Positions 11,701-20,569 of a stretch of 64,000 nt of DNA are shown here, in pieces (within the stretch, counting starts at the first letter, position 1; each line of letters begins with the position of its first letter). This DNA comes from Axinella damicornis (lineage: Eukaryota; Porifera; Demospongiae; Axinellida; Axinellidae). Location of the stretch: positions 10,565,467 through 10,629,466 of the forward strand of contig OZ007513.1 in the NCBI GenBank assembly GCA_963931865.1. The letters are read 5' to 3'. The notes under the pieces were generated by a model that had not been told where the DNA came from, made no database searches, and worked only from the letters and a program-made list of their open reading frames with translations. Position numbers and translations under genes: made by a program.

Positions 11701-14700
11701 CTGAGACCCCATAGTGACTTACAGTAATTATTTAGCACAACGCTAATTTGTGGAACTAGTGACTATCAAGTCATCTTTCATGATTAATGACTTCATTGTG
11801 TCAGGCAGACTGGTCAGCTGATCCTAGACAATGGCGCCATAGTTTGGAGTTACTATAGAGCAACAGGAATACAGATCAGGAAGTTGTTGATGTGTTGTAG
11901 CTTGCAATTAAGGTCACATTGTCTGGCCAATAATAGCGTGAACATTACTGTGACAATAATCACTACGAGTCTATTATGTTTATTTTACAGTCTTTCTGTG
12001 AACAAGATTGGTGATGAGGGGTGTGCTGCTCTTTCAAGAGGCCTGCAGGAGTGCAGAGAGCTTCAAAGCCTTGCGTAAGCATCAAGTGGTCCACTGTTCT
12101 GAATTCTTCCATAAGTGATAATACAACAACTACATATACGAATGCTGTGGGTGATATCCTAACATAGATTTAGTGATAATAGCACCTTATATTACTAATT
12201 CCCATTCATTTAATAGCCTGTGGGGAAAACTTTATATTGACGCAAATGTGTTACCTAATTGGAAAAGAAAACCATACCATAGAGACTGGTTAATAGGTGC
12301 ATGCGCTTATCGCATTCAGCAGCGAGAAAGTATGCACTTATTATGAGTATACGCTTATTAGCGGCAACGGATCCCTATCACGGCAAGCTGACAAAGATGC
12401 TGTGTATCTGCAAGAGCGGTGTGCAATGTCACCATATCTACAAGGGAGTTACTGCATGTCAGTGGCGAGATTCTTCAACTTACACGCAAGGACAGAAACG
12501 ATGGCCGCGTCCATTTTGCCACAGGTTGTGCTAGTCTGGCGAAGGCACTTCGCGTGAGTGTCATATTTGCAGAACACAGTTTCCGTGATAATCCACGCAA
12601 TACGCAGTGCTCAAACGCAACTGCAATCGACTGTAGTCTTCAGACCAGACTCTCGCGCTATCGCGCTCGGTTTGGCTTCGCCAGACTAAGTGTGTACCTT
12701 GCGAACCGAAAGGTGGTAGTAGGCTATGTCCCTCGATCGAGAGTTGTCATGTAAGTGTTCCCTATCCAGCATAACTTGAGGGTGCCAGGTGCTTCTGCAC
12801 GATCTGTCGTCCCTAACTCGCGAACACAAATCAATACATCAGCATTGTTTTAGGCGTATGCGCTAATTAATTGATACGTAAGGACAGGAAGGAAGTATGC
12901 GCTTGTTTAAAATTATGCGCTTAGTACGTAGCTGTATGCACCTATTAACTGGTCTCTACGGTATCCTGCAATTCGTAACTTATCAGCATCAATGGCCTGT
13001 ACTACCTTTCCTGGGACATCTGTAGAAGTGATTAGTGCTACCACATGCGTATTAGATATGTATTGAAGTGATGTAGTTACCTTTCATTCCACGTGGGGGG
13101 GTTAATCTTGTACACTCTGTAGTTATTTGGGCATTGTGCGAAAAGAACGTAGCTCAATCACACTGTGTATACACACAGCCTCAACATCTGCTTTACGTTG
13201 TGTGAACGCTTGCATTTCAACTTGCAGACCGTGTAGCAGCATTTTATCAAGCCTGGTAGTAGAATGATTGGGTCTAGTTGGAATGGAGTCCAATGATTGA
13301 AGTACACAGCCATTGGAGTCCGAAGATAGAGGTCGCCATTCAAACGTTGATGGCATTGGCTATTATAATCATTTGTGGTGTAAGCTACAAAATTCATTTC
13401 GTTTCTTATTTACTGTGTTGTGAAAAAACGTACCAAGTTCGCTTGAGTTATCTTGTGAGATATCGCATTGTCTGTGTGATGGTGTCCGAAAATAGATGAG
13501 CTACTCTGCTGCACTAAATTTTAAGTCATTATGGGGTCTCTGACAAACTGTTTATCTGTGGCTAATTTAATGGTAGGTCTGGATGAAGATCACACAGTGA
13601 AGGGTAAGTCTTGAGTGAAGACCATACAGTGATGTATGAACCTCAATCTTAAATCAGTTGGTGTTGCAGGCAGGCAGTGTCTATAATATGAAAATTAGCT
13701 ACATGGGCTATTCATCACAAAAACAAAAATCTTCTACGTATGTATATGTACTAATATTGTTCTGGGCACGCCCTTGCTAATCATAGCAGCAGCTCCATTG
13801 CGCAGACCTTCTGTCCTCTCTTGATGGTCTGAGCATGAGACTAATACTACCCACATCACTTGCTGTGAATAGTTCGGCAGTGTCCAACTCCGATATTATA
13901 ATATTATGGTGTCCGGTGATTGATGACATTCTCTACTGATTTAGATCATCTGTGAAGCCATATCTATGGTACCATTATACTTTTACCATTGGGATCCAGT
14001 ATAATTAAAGGTACAATGTACCATAAGACATCACGATTATAGCATGCATGGAGGTATACAATGACACAAGAAGAGCAGCAGCGAGTCATGGTATGAGTTG
14101 ATGAGTATGACCATAACTCGTAGCACTATGGCTGTTGTATAACCGATGGTCCTTCAGAGCAGCAATTATTGCTCAATCCACACTACGACTATGAATTATT
14201 GTGGCAGATCATAATCCAGCACCACAATTCATGCAGTAGTCCCTGTTGTACGTAGTACACTGACACACTTCAGCTATTGTTTGGGCTTAGAATGATGTTC
14301 TTTTCCTCTCCCATCCAGCCTCCGGCTTAACTCTCTCACTGATGCCAGTGTCAAGAGCATTTCAGAAATAATCACAACAGTGAAGTCTCTCAAGACACTA
14401 ATGTAAGTCATGTGTTCTGATGAGTGCCAAGTAACTGGACAATGCACTGCATACACCAGCTGAAGGAAGCACACAGCGACAACAGCAAAGTAGTGTGGTG
14501 ATGGTTTGCATGAAGTGACTGAGCAATGACAGAAACTGCACATAGCAGGAGTCAAATAGCTGCTGCCATGGCAACCAATCGCCAAACAATTATGCCCTGA
14601 AGGGACGTGTTAAAATAACCTGACCATTATGTTTACAGGTACCCGTTAATTGACCATAGTAAAGTCTAATTAGTGAAGCTACGCATCATTTCAGCGATTC

Positions 14701-14764
14701 CTGCGTGTGCAAATTTGAGGGATATAGTTGCAGACCGGGCCCATTTTCTATCTGGGAAGTTTAG
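2597..14764 (+). CDS. NLR-A, LRR-encoding 3' part (spliced, partial)
   Basis: This is the LRR half of a NACHT-LRR receptor; LRRs in such proteins usually serve ligand sensing or autoinhibition in the cytosol. Exons proposed: 2597-2701, 4090-4158, 4557-4640, 5625-5708, 6141-6224, 6787-6867, 7293-7376, 7792-7875, 9919-10002, 11391-11474, 11991-12074, 14319-14402, and a terminal exon 14695-14764. From 4090 onward each has an AG acceptor and GT donor, enters with one nucleotide and, except for the last, leaves with two, so the frame is continuous. Repeats read like L..N.IGDEGCAALS..L.ECREL..L, the ribonuclease-inhibitor class. The first exon has lost its acceptor AG (see its entry). No NACHT or Death sequence lies in this copy within the window; these would be to the left. 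It could be a functional gene or a partial duplicate, and expression data would decide. Confidence 0.7.
4090..4158 (+). CDS. NLR-A LRR exon 1 of array (short, 69 nt)
   Basis: Acceptor CCCAG, donor GTGAGC. It encodes LRDEGCTTLSQALKECRQL and following residues. It is 15 nt (five codons) shorter than the standard 84-nt exon and lacks the N.IG part of the repeat, but keeps the phase. It is a degenerate LRR. Confidence 0.65.
4557..4640 (+). CDS. NLR-A LRR exon 2 of array
   Basis: This is a standard 84-nt exon between TTTCCCAG and GTGAGC. It encodes LRDNWIGDEGCATLSQALKE and then CRELQHL, an RI-type LRR. The 5' intron carries the text CACCTTGGCCTGTCAGATGTGCTGAGG that recurs before each exon of this array, showing exon-plus-intron duplication. 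Confidence 0.8.
4716..5260. mobile_element. 545-bp MITE, TIR TAACCTCGTTCC, 9-bp TSD
   Basis: Starts TAACCTCGTTCCAAGGTGCTC and ends GCGCTTGGGAACGAGGCTA, with inverted inner ends around GGGGAGAAGAG and CTCTTCTCCCC. It is flanked by the exact repeat AAAGTGTTC (4707-4715, 5261-5269). The neighbouring intron units read GTGTCTAAAGTGTTCATGAG without the insertion and so provide the empty site. Confidence 0.88.
5625..5708 (+). CDS. NLR-A LRR exon 3 of array
   Basis: 84 nt between CCCAG and GTGAGC, encoding LGGNSIGAEGCAALSPVLKE and then YRELQHL. Base for base it is the same as the next exon (6141-6224), so the duplication is recent or the two have been homogenised. Confidence 0.8.
6141..6224 (+). CDS. 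NLR-A LRR exon 4 of array, identical to exon 3
   Basis: 84 nt with the same sequence and the same splice signals as 5625-5708. The unusual YRELQ in place of CRELQ is shared only by these two exons, which marks them as a pair. Confidence 0.8.
6361..6396 (-). ncRNA. Hammerhead-ribozyme-like core motif
   Basis: Read on the minus strand, CTGATGA (6389-6395) is followed by a 5-bp stem GACCC/GGGTC closed by a short loop, then GAAAC (6369-6373). This is the arrangement of the hammerhead catalytic core, and such motifs are known in Penelope-like retroelements and retrozymes. It sits in a segment of about 230 bp (6308-6540) that interrupts one LRR intron unit. The short stem III and cleavage dinucleotide were not resolved with certainty, so activity is unproven. 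Confidence 0.5.
6787..6867 (+). CDS. NLR-A LRR exon 5 of array (81 nt)
   Basis: Acceptor CCCAG, donor GTGAGC. It encodes LASNHIGAGCATLSQALKEC and then RELQHL. One codon is missing in the IGxEGC turn, giving 81 nt, and the phase is kept. Confidence 0.75.
7293..7376 (+). CDS. NLR-A LRR exon 6 of array
   Basis: 84 nt between TTTCCCAG and GTGAGC, encoding LRNNNIRDEGCTTLSQALKE and then CRELQCL. The conserved glycine after the asparagine ladder position is replaced by arginine (NIRDEG). Confidence 0.8.
7792..7875 (+). CDS. NLR-A LRR exon 7 of array
   Basis: 84 nt between TTCCCAG and GTGAGC, encoding LCDNSIGAEGCTTLSPALKE and then CRQLQRL. It is closest to the single exon kept in U2 (26840-26923) and the pair in U3, so it is probably the distal end of the ancestral array. 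Confidence 0.8.
7876..9918. other. Long NLR-A intron without recognised genes
   Basis: Conserved in part with U2 (26080-26830) and U3 (57660-58915). It contains the dispersed motif TGGTCATGGTGGTATAGTCAGAATC (8192-8222), also seen near 356-395, 38685-38700 and, inverted, 33178 and 63260. No coding exon was found. Confidence 0.5.
9919..10002 (+). CDS. NLR-A LRR exon 8 (second exon type)
   Basis: 84 nt between TTTTACAG and GTAAGC, encoding LSHNKIGDEGCAALSRGLQE and then CRELQSL. It is the first of three copies made by tandem duplication of a unit of about 605 bp that includes intron; U2 and U3 have one copy each. Confidence 0.82.
10437..11306 (-). mobile_element. 870-bp DNA transposon remnant with THAP domain ORF
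   Basis: The ends are AGACAACTTTA and its exact inverse TAAAGTTGTCT. The other two copies of the LRR unit read AGCTTGCAATTAAGGTCAC uninterrupted. This one reads GCAAT, then the element, then ATTAAGG, so the insertion point is exact with an apparent 2-bp AT duplication. It carries one minus-strand ORF (10606-11064). It is too short for a full transposase, so it is probably non-autonomous. Confidence 0.85.
10606..11064 (-). CDS. THAP-type zinc finger protein, transposon-borne, truncated
   Basis: This 152-residue ORF starts at an ATG. Residues about 5-60 form a THAP C2CH zinc-binding module: RCIYC near the N-terminus, then a CFP turn, an RW motif, and VCSRHF with the last Cys and His. THAP domains bind DNA and are found in P-element-type transposases and in many domesticated proteins. 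The tail beyond residue 80 has no recognisable catalytic domain, so this is a truncated transposase or a stand-alone THAP ORF. Its position inside an element with 11-bp terminal inverted repeats supports transposon origin rather than a host gene. Confidence 0.75.
   Translation of the reverse strand: MPGYRCIYCLWQHKDRSVSLHCFPQSQPKRERWINALELTEGDLKDYHRVCSRHFPDGDTTKNPQLNLGKRSASPNLILLDTGATNATCGTLRLYVRRKVHSEQLQGCPTPSVRPYPGHSWMRNVEGASGTPMYMLTVVLGLTVCMKYCSFS
11391..11474 (+). CDS. NLR-A LRR exon 9 (second exon type)
   Basis: 84 nt between TATTTTACAG and GTAAGC, encoding LSVNEIGYEGCAALSRGLQE and then CRELQSL. It contains no ATG, so a search for ORFs starting with a start codon misses it. It belongs to the duplicated unit that received the THAP element at 10437-11306. 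Confidence 0.8.
11991..12074 (+). CDS. NLR-A LRR exon 10 (second exon type)
   Basis: 84 nt between TATTTTACAG and GTAAGC, encoding LSVNKIGDEGCAALSRGLQE and then CRELQSL. It differs from 11391-11474 at only a few positions. It is the counterpart of 25597-25680 (-) and 56813-56896 (-). Confidence 0.82.
12275..12963. mobile_element. TIR element TACCRTAGAGACYRGTTAATAGG (U1 copy)
   Basis: Starts TACCATAGAGACTGGTTAAT and ends in the near-inverse ATTAACTGGTCTCTACGGTA. Sister copies stand at 24462-25396 and 55590-56623. It carries a nested TAGTCTGGCG element. ORFs inside (for example 12301-12534) recur in all copies but match nothing I recognise. Confidence 0.7.
12532..12688. mobile_element. Nested TAGTCTGGCG element, internally deleted
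   Basis: Ends are TAGTCTGGCGAAGG and CTTCGCCAGACTA. It is only 157 bp here against about 477 and 495 bp in U2 and U3. The flanks TTGTGC and AGTGTGTAC correspond to the 9-bp duplication seen more clearly in U3. Confidence 0.65.
12964..14318. other. NLR-A intron, non-coding
   Basis: Shared mostly with U3 (54270-55560). U2 lacks most of it. I see no exon or RNA gene. Confidence 0.5.
14319..14402 (+). CDS. NLR-A C-terminal-type LRR exon
   Basis: 84 nt between CCCATCCAG and GTAAGT, encoding LRLNSLTDASVKSISEIITT and then VKSLKTL. The same exon stands at 23859-23942 (-) and 53458-53541 (-). It differs from the DEGC repeats and looks like the last LRR before the C-terminus. Confidence 0.8.
14695..14764 (+). 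CDS. NLR-A putative terminal exon
   Basis: After the acceptor CATCATTTCAG, one nucleotide completes the codon from the previous exon. A 22-residue tail follows, beginning DSC and containing FEGYSCRPGPF and WEV, then TAG at 14762-14764. The same exon, acceptor and stop occur in U2 (23496-23565) and U3 (53105-53174). The few differences are mostly amino-acid-changing, so conservation is not proof of coding. A longer ORF in another frame overlaps it. Confidence 0.4.
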
Positions 14765-15968
14765 TGTCGGTGCTTCCCCCAAACCCCTACTCAATCTCCT
14801 ACGTTCATTCACTTCCCACTCATTTTGCAGTCACTTCCCTTCCTCATTGTCCATTTTCATTCCATGTTTCCTTCCTGTTTATGCCCCTCCCACTTCCTGT
14901 GTCTATCACCTACGTTCACCTCCGATTTTGTCCATGTATGTCTACCCTATGTCCAGTTTTATCCCTTTCTTTCCACTCCATTCATTTTCAACGCATGTTC
15001 CTTATCCACACATGGGGCATCTTTTGTCTCAAAAAGGTACATGCATTTGAGATGCATTTATATCACTGCTAATAACATATACGTATCTGGTGCGAGAGCT
15101 GGGTTTGGGAGACAGTGTAGTCTGTTTCTCACAGCTAGTGAAAAACAGCTAGTGAAATGTACTTTGGCCTCTAGCCAGAGATGTGCGGCGAATAACTTGT
15201 TCATTTATAGCTCTCACACTTGACATTCACGTCTTCTGGCTGCATCCTGAAGCTTATGGTGCAATTGCGCACCCAACGAGAAAGGTTTGTTGCATGCGCT
15301 CAGACTTTATAAATGTATACGTGGGGGAGGGTCAGTGTCCAGGTAGCCATACCTCAGCAGGAAGTTTGTCTTTCAAGAAGTTGGTCATAGGCGGATCTGA
15401 ATGGGTTCGAATCCAGCACCGACTTTGTACTAGGCGGAGTAAGAATTGGCATGGGCTGCATGAAGGTAGTTATTGTAATTGCATGGGTGCCTGTAACCTT
15501 AAGTATGCTGTTGGTGTCCTTCCGTATAATTGGTAGTAGGTCAGGGTTGGCAAAAGTCCTGATGCTGCAAAAGTTACCGTTGTGTCTCGCTAATACGTGC
15601 CATTCGAGTCACACCCCCCCCCCCCCCCCCCCCCCCCCACCCCCCCCCAAGTTCCTACATAGGTAAGTTCTACTTGTTTAAGCACCTTATGGTGAGCATC
15701 TTGTAGAATATCACATGTGCACTATAGAACCTTTTACTAGTTTTGTGGCTCTTTAGTAAAGCCAGTTTGAAGTTTATGGTTCAAGCTTAGCTTAGTGAAT
15801 GAAGTTATCAGCCTGTCAAGATGTTTTCCTTCCCTCTGAAGACGTAGTCACACGTCAGAACCTCCCAATCCTTCCCTTTGTCTCCAGTTGCCACTGACAA
15901 TGCAAGCTATTCCCACAGTCACTGTTTGTAGAAAGTACCAGCGGATTCAGTAATATTCCCGTGGTACT
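14765..15968 (+). other. Conserved 3' flank of NLR blocks (pyrimidine-rich)
   Basis: This segment is present in all three blocks (22400-23495 and 51890-53104 in reverse). It is rich in C and T and supports overlapping ORFs of 78-150 residues in every copy. The ORFs have low complexity and no recognised domain, and a 3' UTR or repeat is more likely than a second protein. A GGTTCGAATCC box at about 15397-15407 resembles a tRNA B box, but no cloverleaf forms around it. Confidence 0.4.
15614..15648. repeat. Poly(C) tract
   Basis: 25 C, one A, then 9 C. The equivalent in U2 is 31 G (22590-22620). U3 has only a short G-rich run at about 52216. Confidence 0.9.
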
Positions 15969-16117
15969 AGCCTCATACCCATGCCCGCCCCGCCCGTTAA
16001 AAGATAGGGCCTGGTATCCACTGTTAGTGCATGCGCGTAATTATCTTGGCCAAGACGAAGGGGAAGAGGCATATGATGCAGGACACGTGTGTGGTTGATG
16101 ATGTGACGCTCCCCAGT

Positions 16118-16317
16118 NNNNNNNNNNNNNNNNNNNNNNNNNNNNNNNNNNNNNNNNNNNNNNNNNNNNNNNNNNNNNNNNNNNNNNNNNNNNNNNNNNN
16201 NNNNNNNNNNNNNNNNNNNNNNNNNNNNNNNNNNNNNNNNNNNNNNNNNNNNNNNNNNNNNNNNNNNNNNNNNNNNNNNNNNNNNNNNNNNNNNNNNNNN
16301 NNNNNNNNNNNNNNNNN
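16118..16317. other. Assembly gap (200 N)
   Basis: Exactly 200 unknown bases, probably of arbitrary length. It lies between the U1 boundary element and the RFX copy, so upstream RFX exons may be hidden here. Confidence 0.99.
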
Positions 16318-16942
16318 CAGCCGATCTTCTGCGGAGCCATGATGCCGATCTTGTTTGCAAATGGCTGTGTTGTTTTGTAATGGAAACTAGGAAGACCGAT
16401 GGCTCAATCTACCCCCCTGCCACCTTGAGATCTTTAGTAAGTGGACTTAACCGTGTAGTGTGTACAGCAGCAACAAGCAGTTACTCAAGTTATCAACAGC
16501 TCCAAGTCCATTGAGAAAACGCAAGATACAGAGCATCTTGCTTCTCTAGCAGTTTCACAAACTGTACTATTAACATTTCAGACACTTTTTGTGCATGTTT
16601 CTTGATTGCTGTGTGCTGTTTATCAAAGGGAAAATAAAGCACACTTTGGAGGGACAATATAGCACACTGTGCACATTATGGAAATTATAGCACACTTCGG
16701 CCCTTTCATCTTATACGGCTTCATACAATAAGCCATTATATAGCTAGCCTACATAGCAATGGCATTCTTCATTTGATTCAACACACACATACTAGAAGTA
16801 TTGTTGGTGCAACAATATGTTCTCCGAGATCGCCATATACAAGCTACCAATTGGGGGTACACAAACATGGTGACTGTTTCTGTTTTCATTCATAAATTCT
16901 CTTGCTCATCCCACAATGTCCTGCATACTTCCTTGTTATCAG

Positions 16943-17061
16943 GCTAGAGGGAAACTACCACCCCCAGAGGGCATCTGTGTTCCCACAGCTTCATCTACGA
17001 CCACTACCTCGACTGCACCAGGGAGCAGCTGCATCCTATCAAAATTGCCAGCTTTGGGAAG
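16943..17061 (+). CDS. RFX DNA-binding domain exon with two frameshifts
   Basis: Acceptor GTTATCAG, donor GTACAG. Across three frames it reads LEGNYHP, then EGICVP, then FIYDHYLDC...HPIKIASFGK. These segments line up in order with the RFX winged helix (LEENY..AEGVC.PRS..Y.HYLD......ASFGK), and the exon end after FGK is a usual RFX exon border. Each frame change needs a single missing base. Confidence 0.7.
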
Positions 17062-17440
17062 GTACAGTCCTCTCTCCCTTCACCGCTCCCCTCCTGATCT
17101 CCGTACTCCCCTCCTTACTCCCTCTCTACTCCCCTGCAACCACTTCTCCTCACTTCCCCTCCTCACCCCCTCCCCTCCCACACCTCACACTCCCTTCACT
17201 ACTCATCTGTCCGCTCCTTCCCACTTCCTCACCCCCTCCCCTCCCACACCCCACACTCCCTTCACTACTCCTCTGTCCACTCCTCCCCACTTCCCCCCTC
17301 ACCCCCTCCCCTCCCCACACCCATTATTCCCTTCGCTACTCCTGTCCACTCCTCCCTCACCCCCTCCCCTCCCCACACCCCACATTCCCTCTGTCTGCTC
17401 CTTCCCACTTCCCCTGCACTTCCTCCCTCATCTCTCCATT
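17062..17440 (+). repeat. Polypyrimidine tract with degenerate tandem units
   Basis: C/T-rich, with repeats of about 60-70 bp built on CTCACCCCCTCCCCTCCC. It follows the RFX donor and appears intronic. Proline-rich ORFs here are composition artefacts. A similar but not homologous tract follows the second RFX exon (48690-49010). Confidence 0.8.
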
Positions 17441-17810
17441 CCCCATCTCCATCCCGAGTGTAGATTATGTAGCCAATTCCTGGAACTGAGCACTGTTGTT
17501 GGAATGGGGTATGACCTTTGACCCTGCTGTGATACTCCCCTATGCCCCTGCAGTAGTCAATAGCAGCCAAATGCTCCCACATGAGCTTCCGGCTATTACT
17601 TCACTACCAGCTACACACTTTGGAATTAAGATTAGTTCTTTGCCTGCAACTGGACGTCCAGTGAAGCATTATTAGCTGGAGTGGCTCATAGAGACTTCCC
17701 CACAAATTTAGTTAGAAGCTACTTGTACAGCTTTATCCTAAGATACTTGTTCTGTCAAGTTTGTAGTGCAGCACAGATACCACTGATGCTAGAGGAGGTG
17801 GTTCTTATCA

Positions 17811-17828
17811 ACACATACGCACACACAT

Positions 17829-17869
<41 letters not shown>

Positions 17870-18003
17870 ACACACACACACACACACATGCACACACACC
17901 ACACACACATGCACACACACACACACACATGCACACACACCACACACACACCACACACACGCACACACCACACACACGCACACACCACACGCACGCACAC
18001 ACA

Positions 18004-18053
<50 letters not shown>

Positions 18054-18166
18054 CACACACACCACACACACATGCACACACACACACACACATGCACACA
18101 CACCACACACACACCACACACACGCACACACCACACACACGCACACACCACACGCACGCACACACA

Positions 18167-18218
<52 letters not shown>
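17811..18218 (+). repeat. Compound (CA)n microsatellite
   Basis: About 400 bp of CA repeats broken by ATGCA, CCA and CGCA variants. A variant-marked segment of about 120 bp near 17885-18005 recurs at 18050-18170, so the array grew partly by block duplication. His/Thr and Cys/Val ORFs across it are artefacts. Confidence 0.95.
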
Positions 18219-18219
<1 letters not shown>

Positions 18220-18402
18220 GTGCAGAGGGTCCTTCCACCTTCATATCCGGAGAGCGCAATGGAAACTTTGCAGGAGAGAATGTACGAGAGCAAAAGCAAG
18301 GTGGGAAATGTTGTATTACTGCTGTCAATATGTGTGCTGTGTATGTAATAACAGTTTTTATGTTGCAAACTGCTGTTGTATAATTATTCATTCTATTACC
18401 AG

Positions 18403-19420
18403 AGGACAAATTTCAGGACATTCAAGTGGAGGACCATTTCTCTGGAGCACAAGACCCACGTACCACCACCTCACCCACTTCTGATGAGGGTGGCCATGAC
18501 CTCTCAACCATAGCTGAAGCCGTTCGGTACACCTTACAGCCCGAGCCCCATCTACCCCAGCAAGCTAATTCTACAACCGGGAGTGCAGGGACCAAGTTTG
18601 AAGGACTACCAGCGATATCTCAAGCTGCTACTGCTCCACTGATCGCTACAGTAGTTGCTCCCTTACCGTCATCCCGTATCAGTGCCAACCTTCCCGGTGG
18701 TAGCATCTCAAACCAGTCCATCATGGAGACCCCTAGGGAGGGCAGAAGTATCACTAGTATGAACACAGCTCTGAGTGGCAGTAGTACTACTGACCTACCA
18801 TTGACCGTCAGTCGAGCAGCTCCACATGAACCAACAGCAGTCATGTCTCATCCTCAAGCCCAACTGGGCAGTTCCTTGGTGCCTTTGCTTTTTCCACTGC
18901 CAGTACGTCAAGAACTCCAACCCTCTCTCACGTGCATCAGGTTCAGTCGTTAATGTTGGGTGGCCAGAACCTGTCCCTCCACCCCATGCCGCTCCACGCC
19001 GCCAACCAAACTATACCACTCTCTGCCGCGGCACAGAACATACAGACAACTCTGAACCCTGCTCAGGTCGTGACCAGCACCGCCAACATGCCAAACTTCC
19101 CGGCAATTCAAATGCCTCTGACCCACCCAATCACAGCCCGGCTGCCAGCCCCCGGACACCCAGCTGACATTCCTCTTCTGCCGACCATGCCCAATGTGTA
19201 CCCTTATCCCTATCCTGCTAGCATCCCTGGGATGCAAAGCTTACCATCCCAGCCCATCACTAGCACCATGGTTCGAATGAACACACCTGGATTTCCCCCT
19301 CAGACTCTACCCAGCCTTCTTATGTACAACCCTCTGTGTACGGTAACACTCAGTAGGTTAGCGCTAGCAACTTTTCTAGGTGATGAAAATCACTTTCGTA
19401 TGCAACATCATTTTGTATGA
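18403..19420 (+). CDS. RFX copy 1, Pro/Ser/Thr-rich C-terminal exon
   Basis: Acceptor TTCTATTACCAG. It begins EDKFQDIQ and runs through an S/T/P-rich region to a stop at 18951-18953 in one frame. The homologous reading continues in another frame (QSLMLGGQNLSLHPMPLH..., ending 19418-19420), so there is a shift of one base between about 18830 and 18900. The second half, with PAPGHPADIPLLPTMPN, is the same as the exon of copy 2 at 49269, where about 570 bp of the first half are deleted. This is probably the low-complexity tail of the RFX protein. Confidence 0.55.
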
Positions 19421-20569
19421 CATAATAATAATTGTGGCTTGAACAAAATTTCTGATGATGGTAATGGCACGTTGTGTTATGTGGTTGTTACACTAATTAC
19501 CAAATCCTTGTCAATCCATCATCTGGTGGCTCATGATCACTGTATACCGCTGAGAGCAACTCCTGGCTATCATGACTGCATGCCGATATCAGTCATTAAA
19601 TTATTGTAGAGGTGCATGCATATGGCTTTTTCTTCATGACATATGGCTACAATGTAGTCTCTTGCAGAACTACCCTTCACATGAGGAGCATGCAGGGAGC
19701 TATTAATTGGGCACGTGCTTCCGAGACTATAATATAATAGCCATGCACAATGCCGAATGTATCAGAACATTACGAACTGACCATGCAGTCATGCAGTGAA
19801 TGTGGCTTCAGGGATATTTCTATTCATGAGAGAACCATTGCAAACCGGCCGGTAACCTACACGACTATATTTCTCTGCATGATGAAACACACGACCGCAC
19901 CTCCCCTATTAATTGTATAATAGATAGATAGATAGATAAATTTTTCGTTTCGACAGGAATGTCTCATCAGCCAGTGGCTGGTCTACCTGAGAGTCCTGCA
20001 TAAATATTTATTGCAATCTGGAGATCATGACAGCAATTAAACTATAACTTCGATTGTTAATTCCCAGGCTCCTCCCCAGCTTTATGTCGCATACTGACAA
20101 AAAGCTGGGGAGGAACCTGGGAACAAGGCTAGCAGCAAACACCATCATTGGTCAAGATTCATTGCACACTTACGTATTATAAGAATAACATTACAAAAAT
20201 TATTGTTGAACCCAACAAAACAACAGCAAGTGTACACAACGCAATAAACAGGAAGTATACAGCTCACAGATTGAGATTAAGTCAGACAACAACACTAGCC
20301 ACCTACCAAGAATAATGAGTATCCTGGGAACGAGGCTAAGGCATAAGATCATACGGACATGCTAAGCTCAACAAAGTCAGGGTAGGTCTTCCTTTCTTCT
20401 GCTGCCTGTCGTAGTTGGGCTTTCCCTCCCTCAGTGAATTTGTTAGCCAAAAGGCTGGAGGAGAGCAATAACAATGCTGTAGTTAAACACAATGGGACAT
20501 TGGACACTGTCATGTGACATTCTCAGGACTGAGAGTGGCACTTTTCTATCACAGTAAAAATTATCCATA
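19421..20569. other. Intergenic, no gene seen
   Basis: Holds a GATA-type microsatellite (about 19919-19938), a short MITE-like hairpin at about 20066-20132 (CCCAGGCTCC...GGAACCTGGGAACAAGGCTA) and text shared with 49740-51130 next to the second RFX copy. No exon was recognised. Confidence 0.5.

Larger units (their letters stand above)
1..15968 (+). repeat. Block U1: NLR 3' half, inverted relative to U2 and U3
   Basis: This stretch matches, in reverse complement, 22361-31620 (U2) and 51883-64000 (U3). Anchors include the text near 600-640 against 31320-31350 and 63005-63030, the LRR exons listed below, and the terminal segment 14640-15960. U1 is interrupted relative to the others by a 606-bp MITE, a 545-bp MITE, a THAP element and tandem duplications of LRR exons. 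The homology stops at about 15968, where a TAGCCTCATACCC-type element begins. The left end is cut by the window. Confidence 0.85.
16943..19420 (+). pseudogene. RFX-family transcription factor copy 1, fragmentary
   Basis: RFX proteins bind X-box DNA through a winged helix and act in the nucleus. Visible parts are a DNA-binding-domain exon (16943-17061) and a Pro/Ser/Thr-rich exon (from 18403). The DNA-binding exon matches RFX4/RFX6-type sequence but only if the frame is shifted twice, each time by one missing base, once in a run of five C. The Pro-rich part also changes frame between 18830 and 18900. The exons for the rest of the DNA-binding domain and the dimerisation domain are not found between 17062 and 18402, where polypyrimidine and CA repeats stand instead. 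It may be a decayed partial copy or a real gene damaged by assembly errors. Confidence 0.65.

Noticed and set aside
12297..12557. 77-86-codon ORFs recurring in U2 and U3
   Set aside because: They lie inside the TACCRTAGAGAC element, so recurrence follows from the repeat and not from coding constraint.
15350..15425. tRNA gene or tRNA-derived SINE suggested by GGTTCGAATCC
   Set aside because: Only the B-box-like core is present; the T stem has mismatches and no acceptor or anticodon arm could be formed. The same text in U2 and U3 does not improve it.
16902..17521. Proline-rich ORFs of about 200 codons
   Set aside because: They start in the RFX exon but run through the polypyrimidine intron in overlapping frames.
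17681..18484. His/Thr-rich and Cys/Val-rich ORFs
   Set aside because: Translation of the (CA)n microsatellite in alternate frames.
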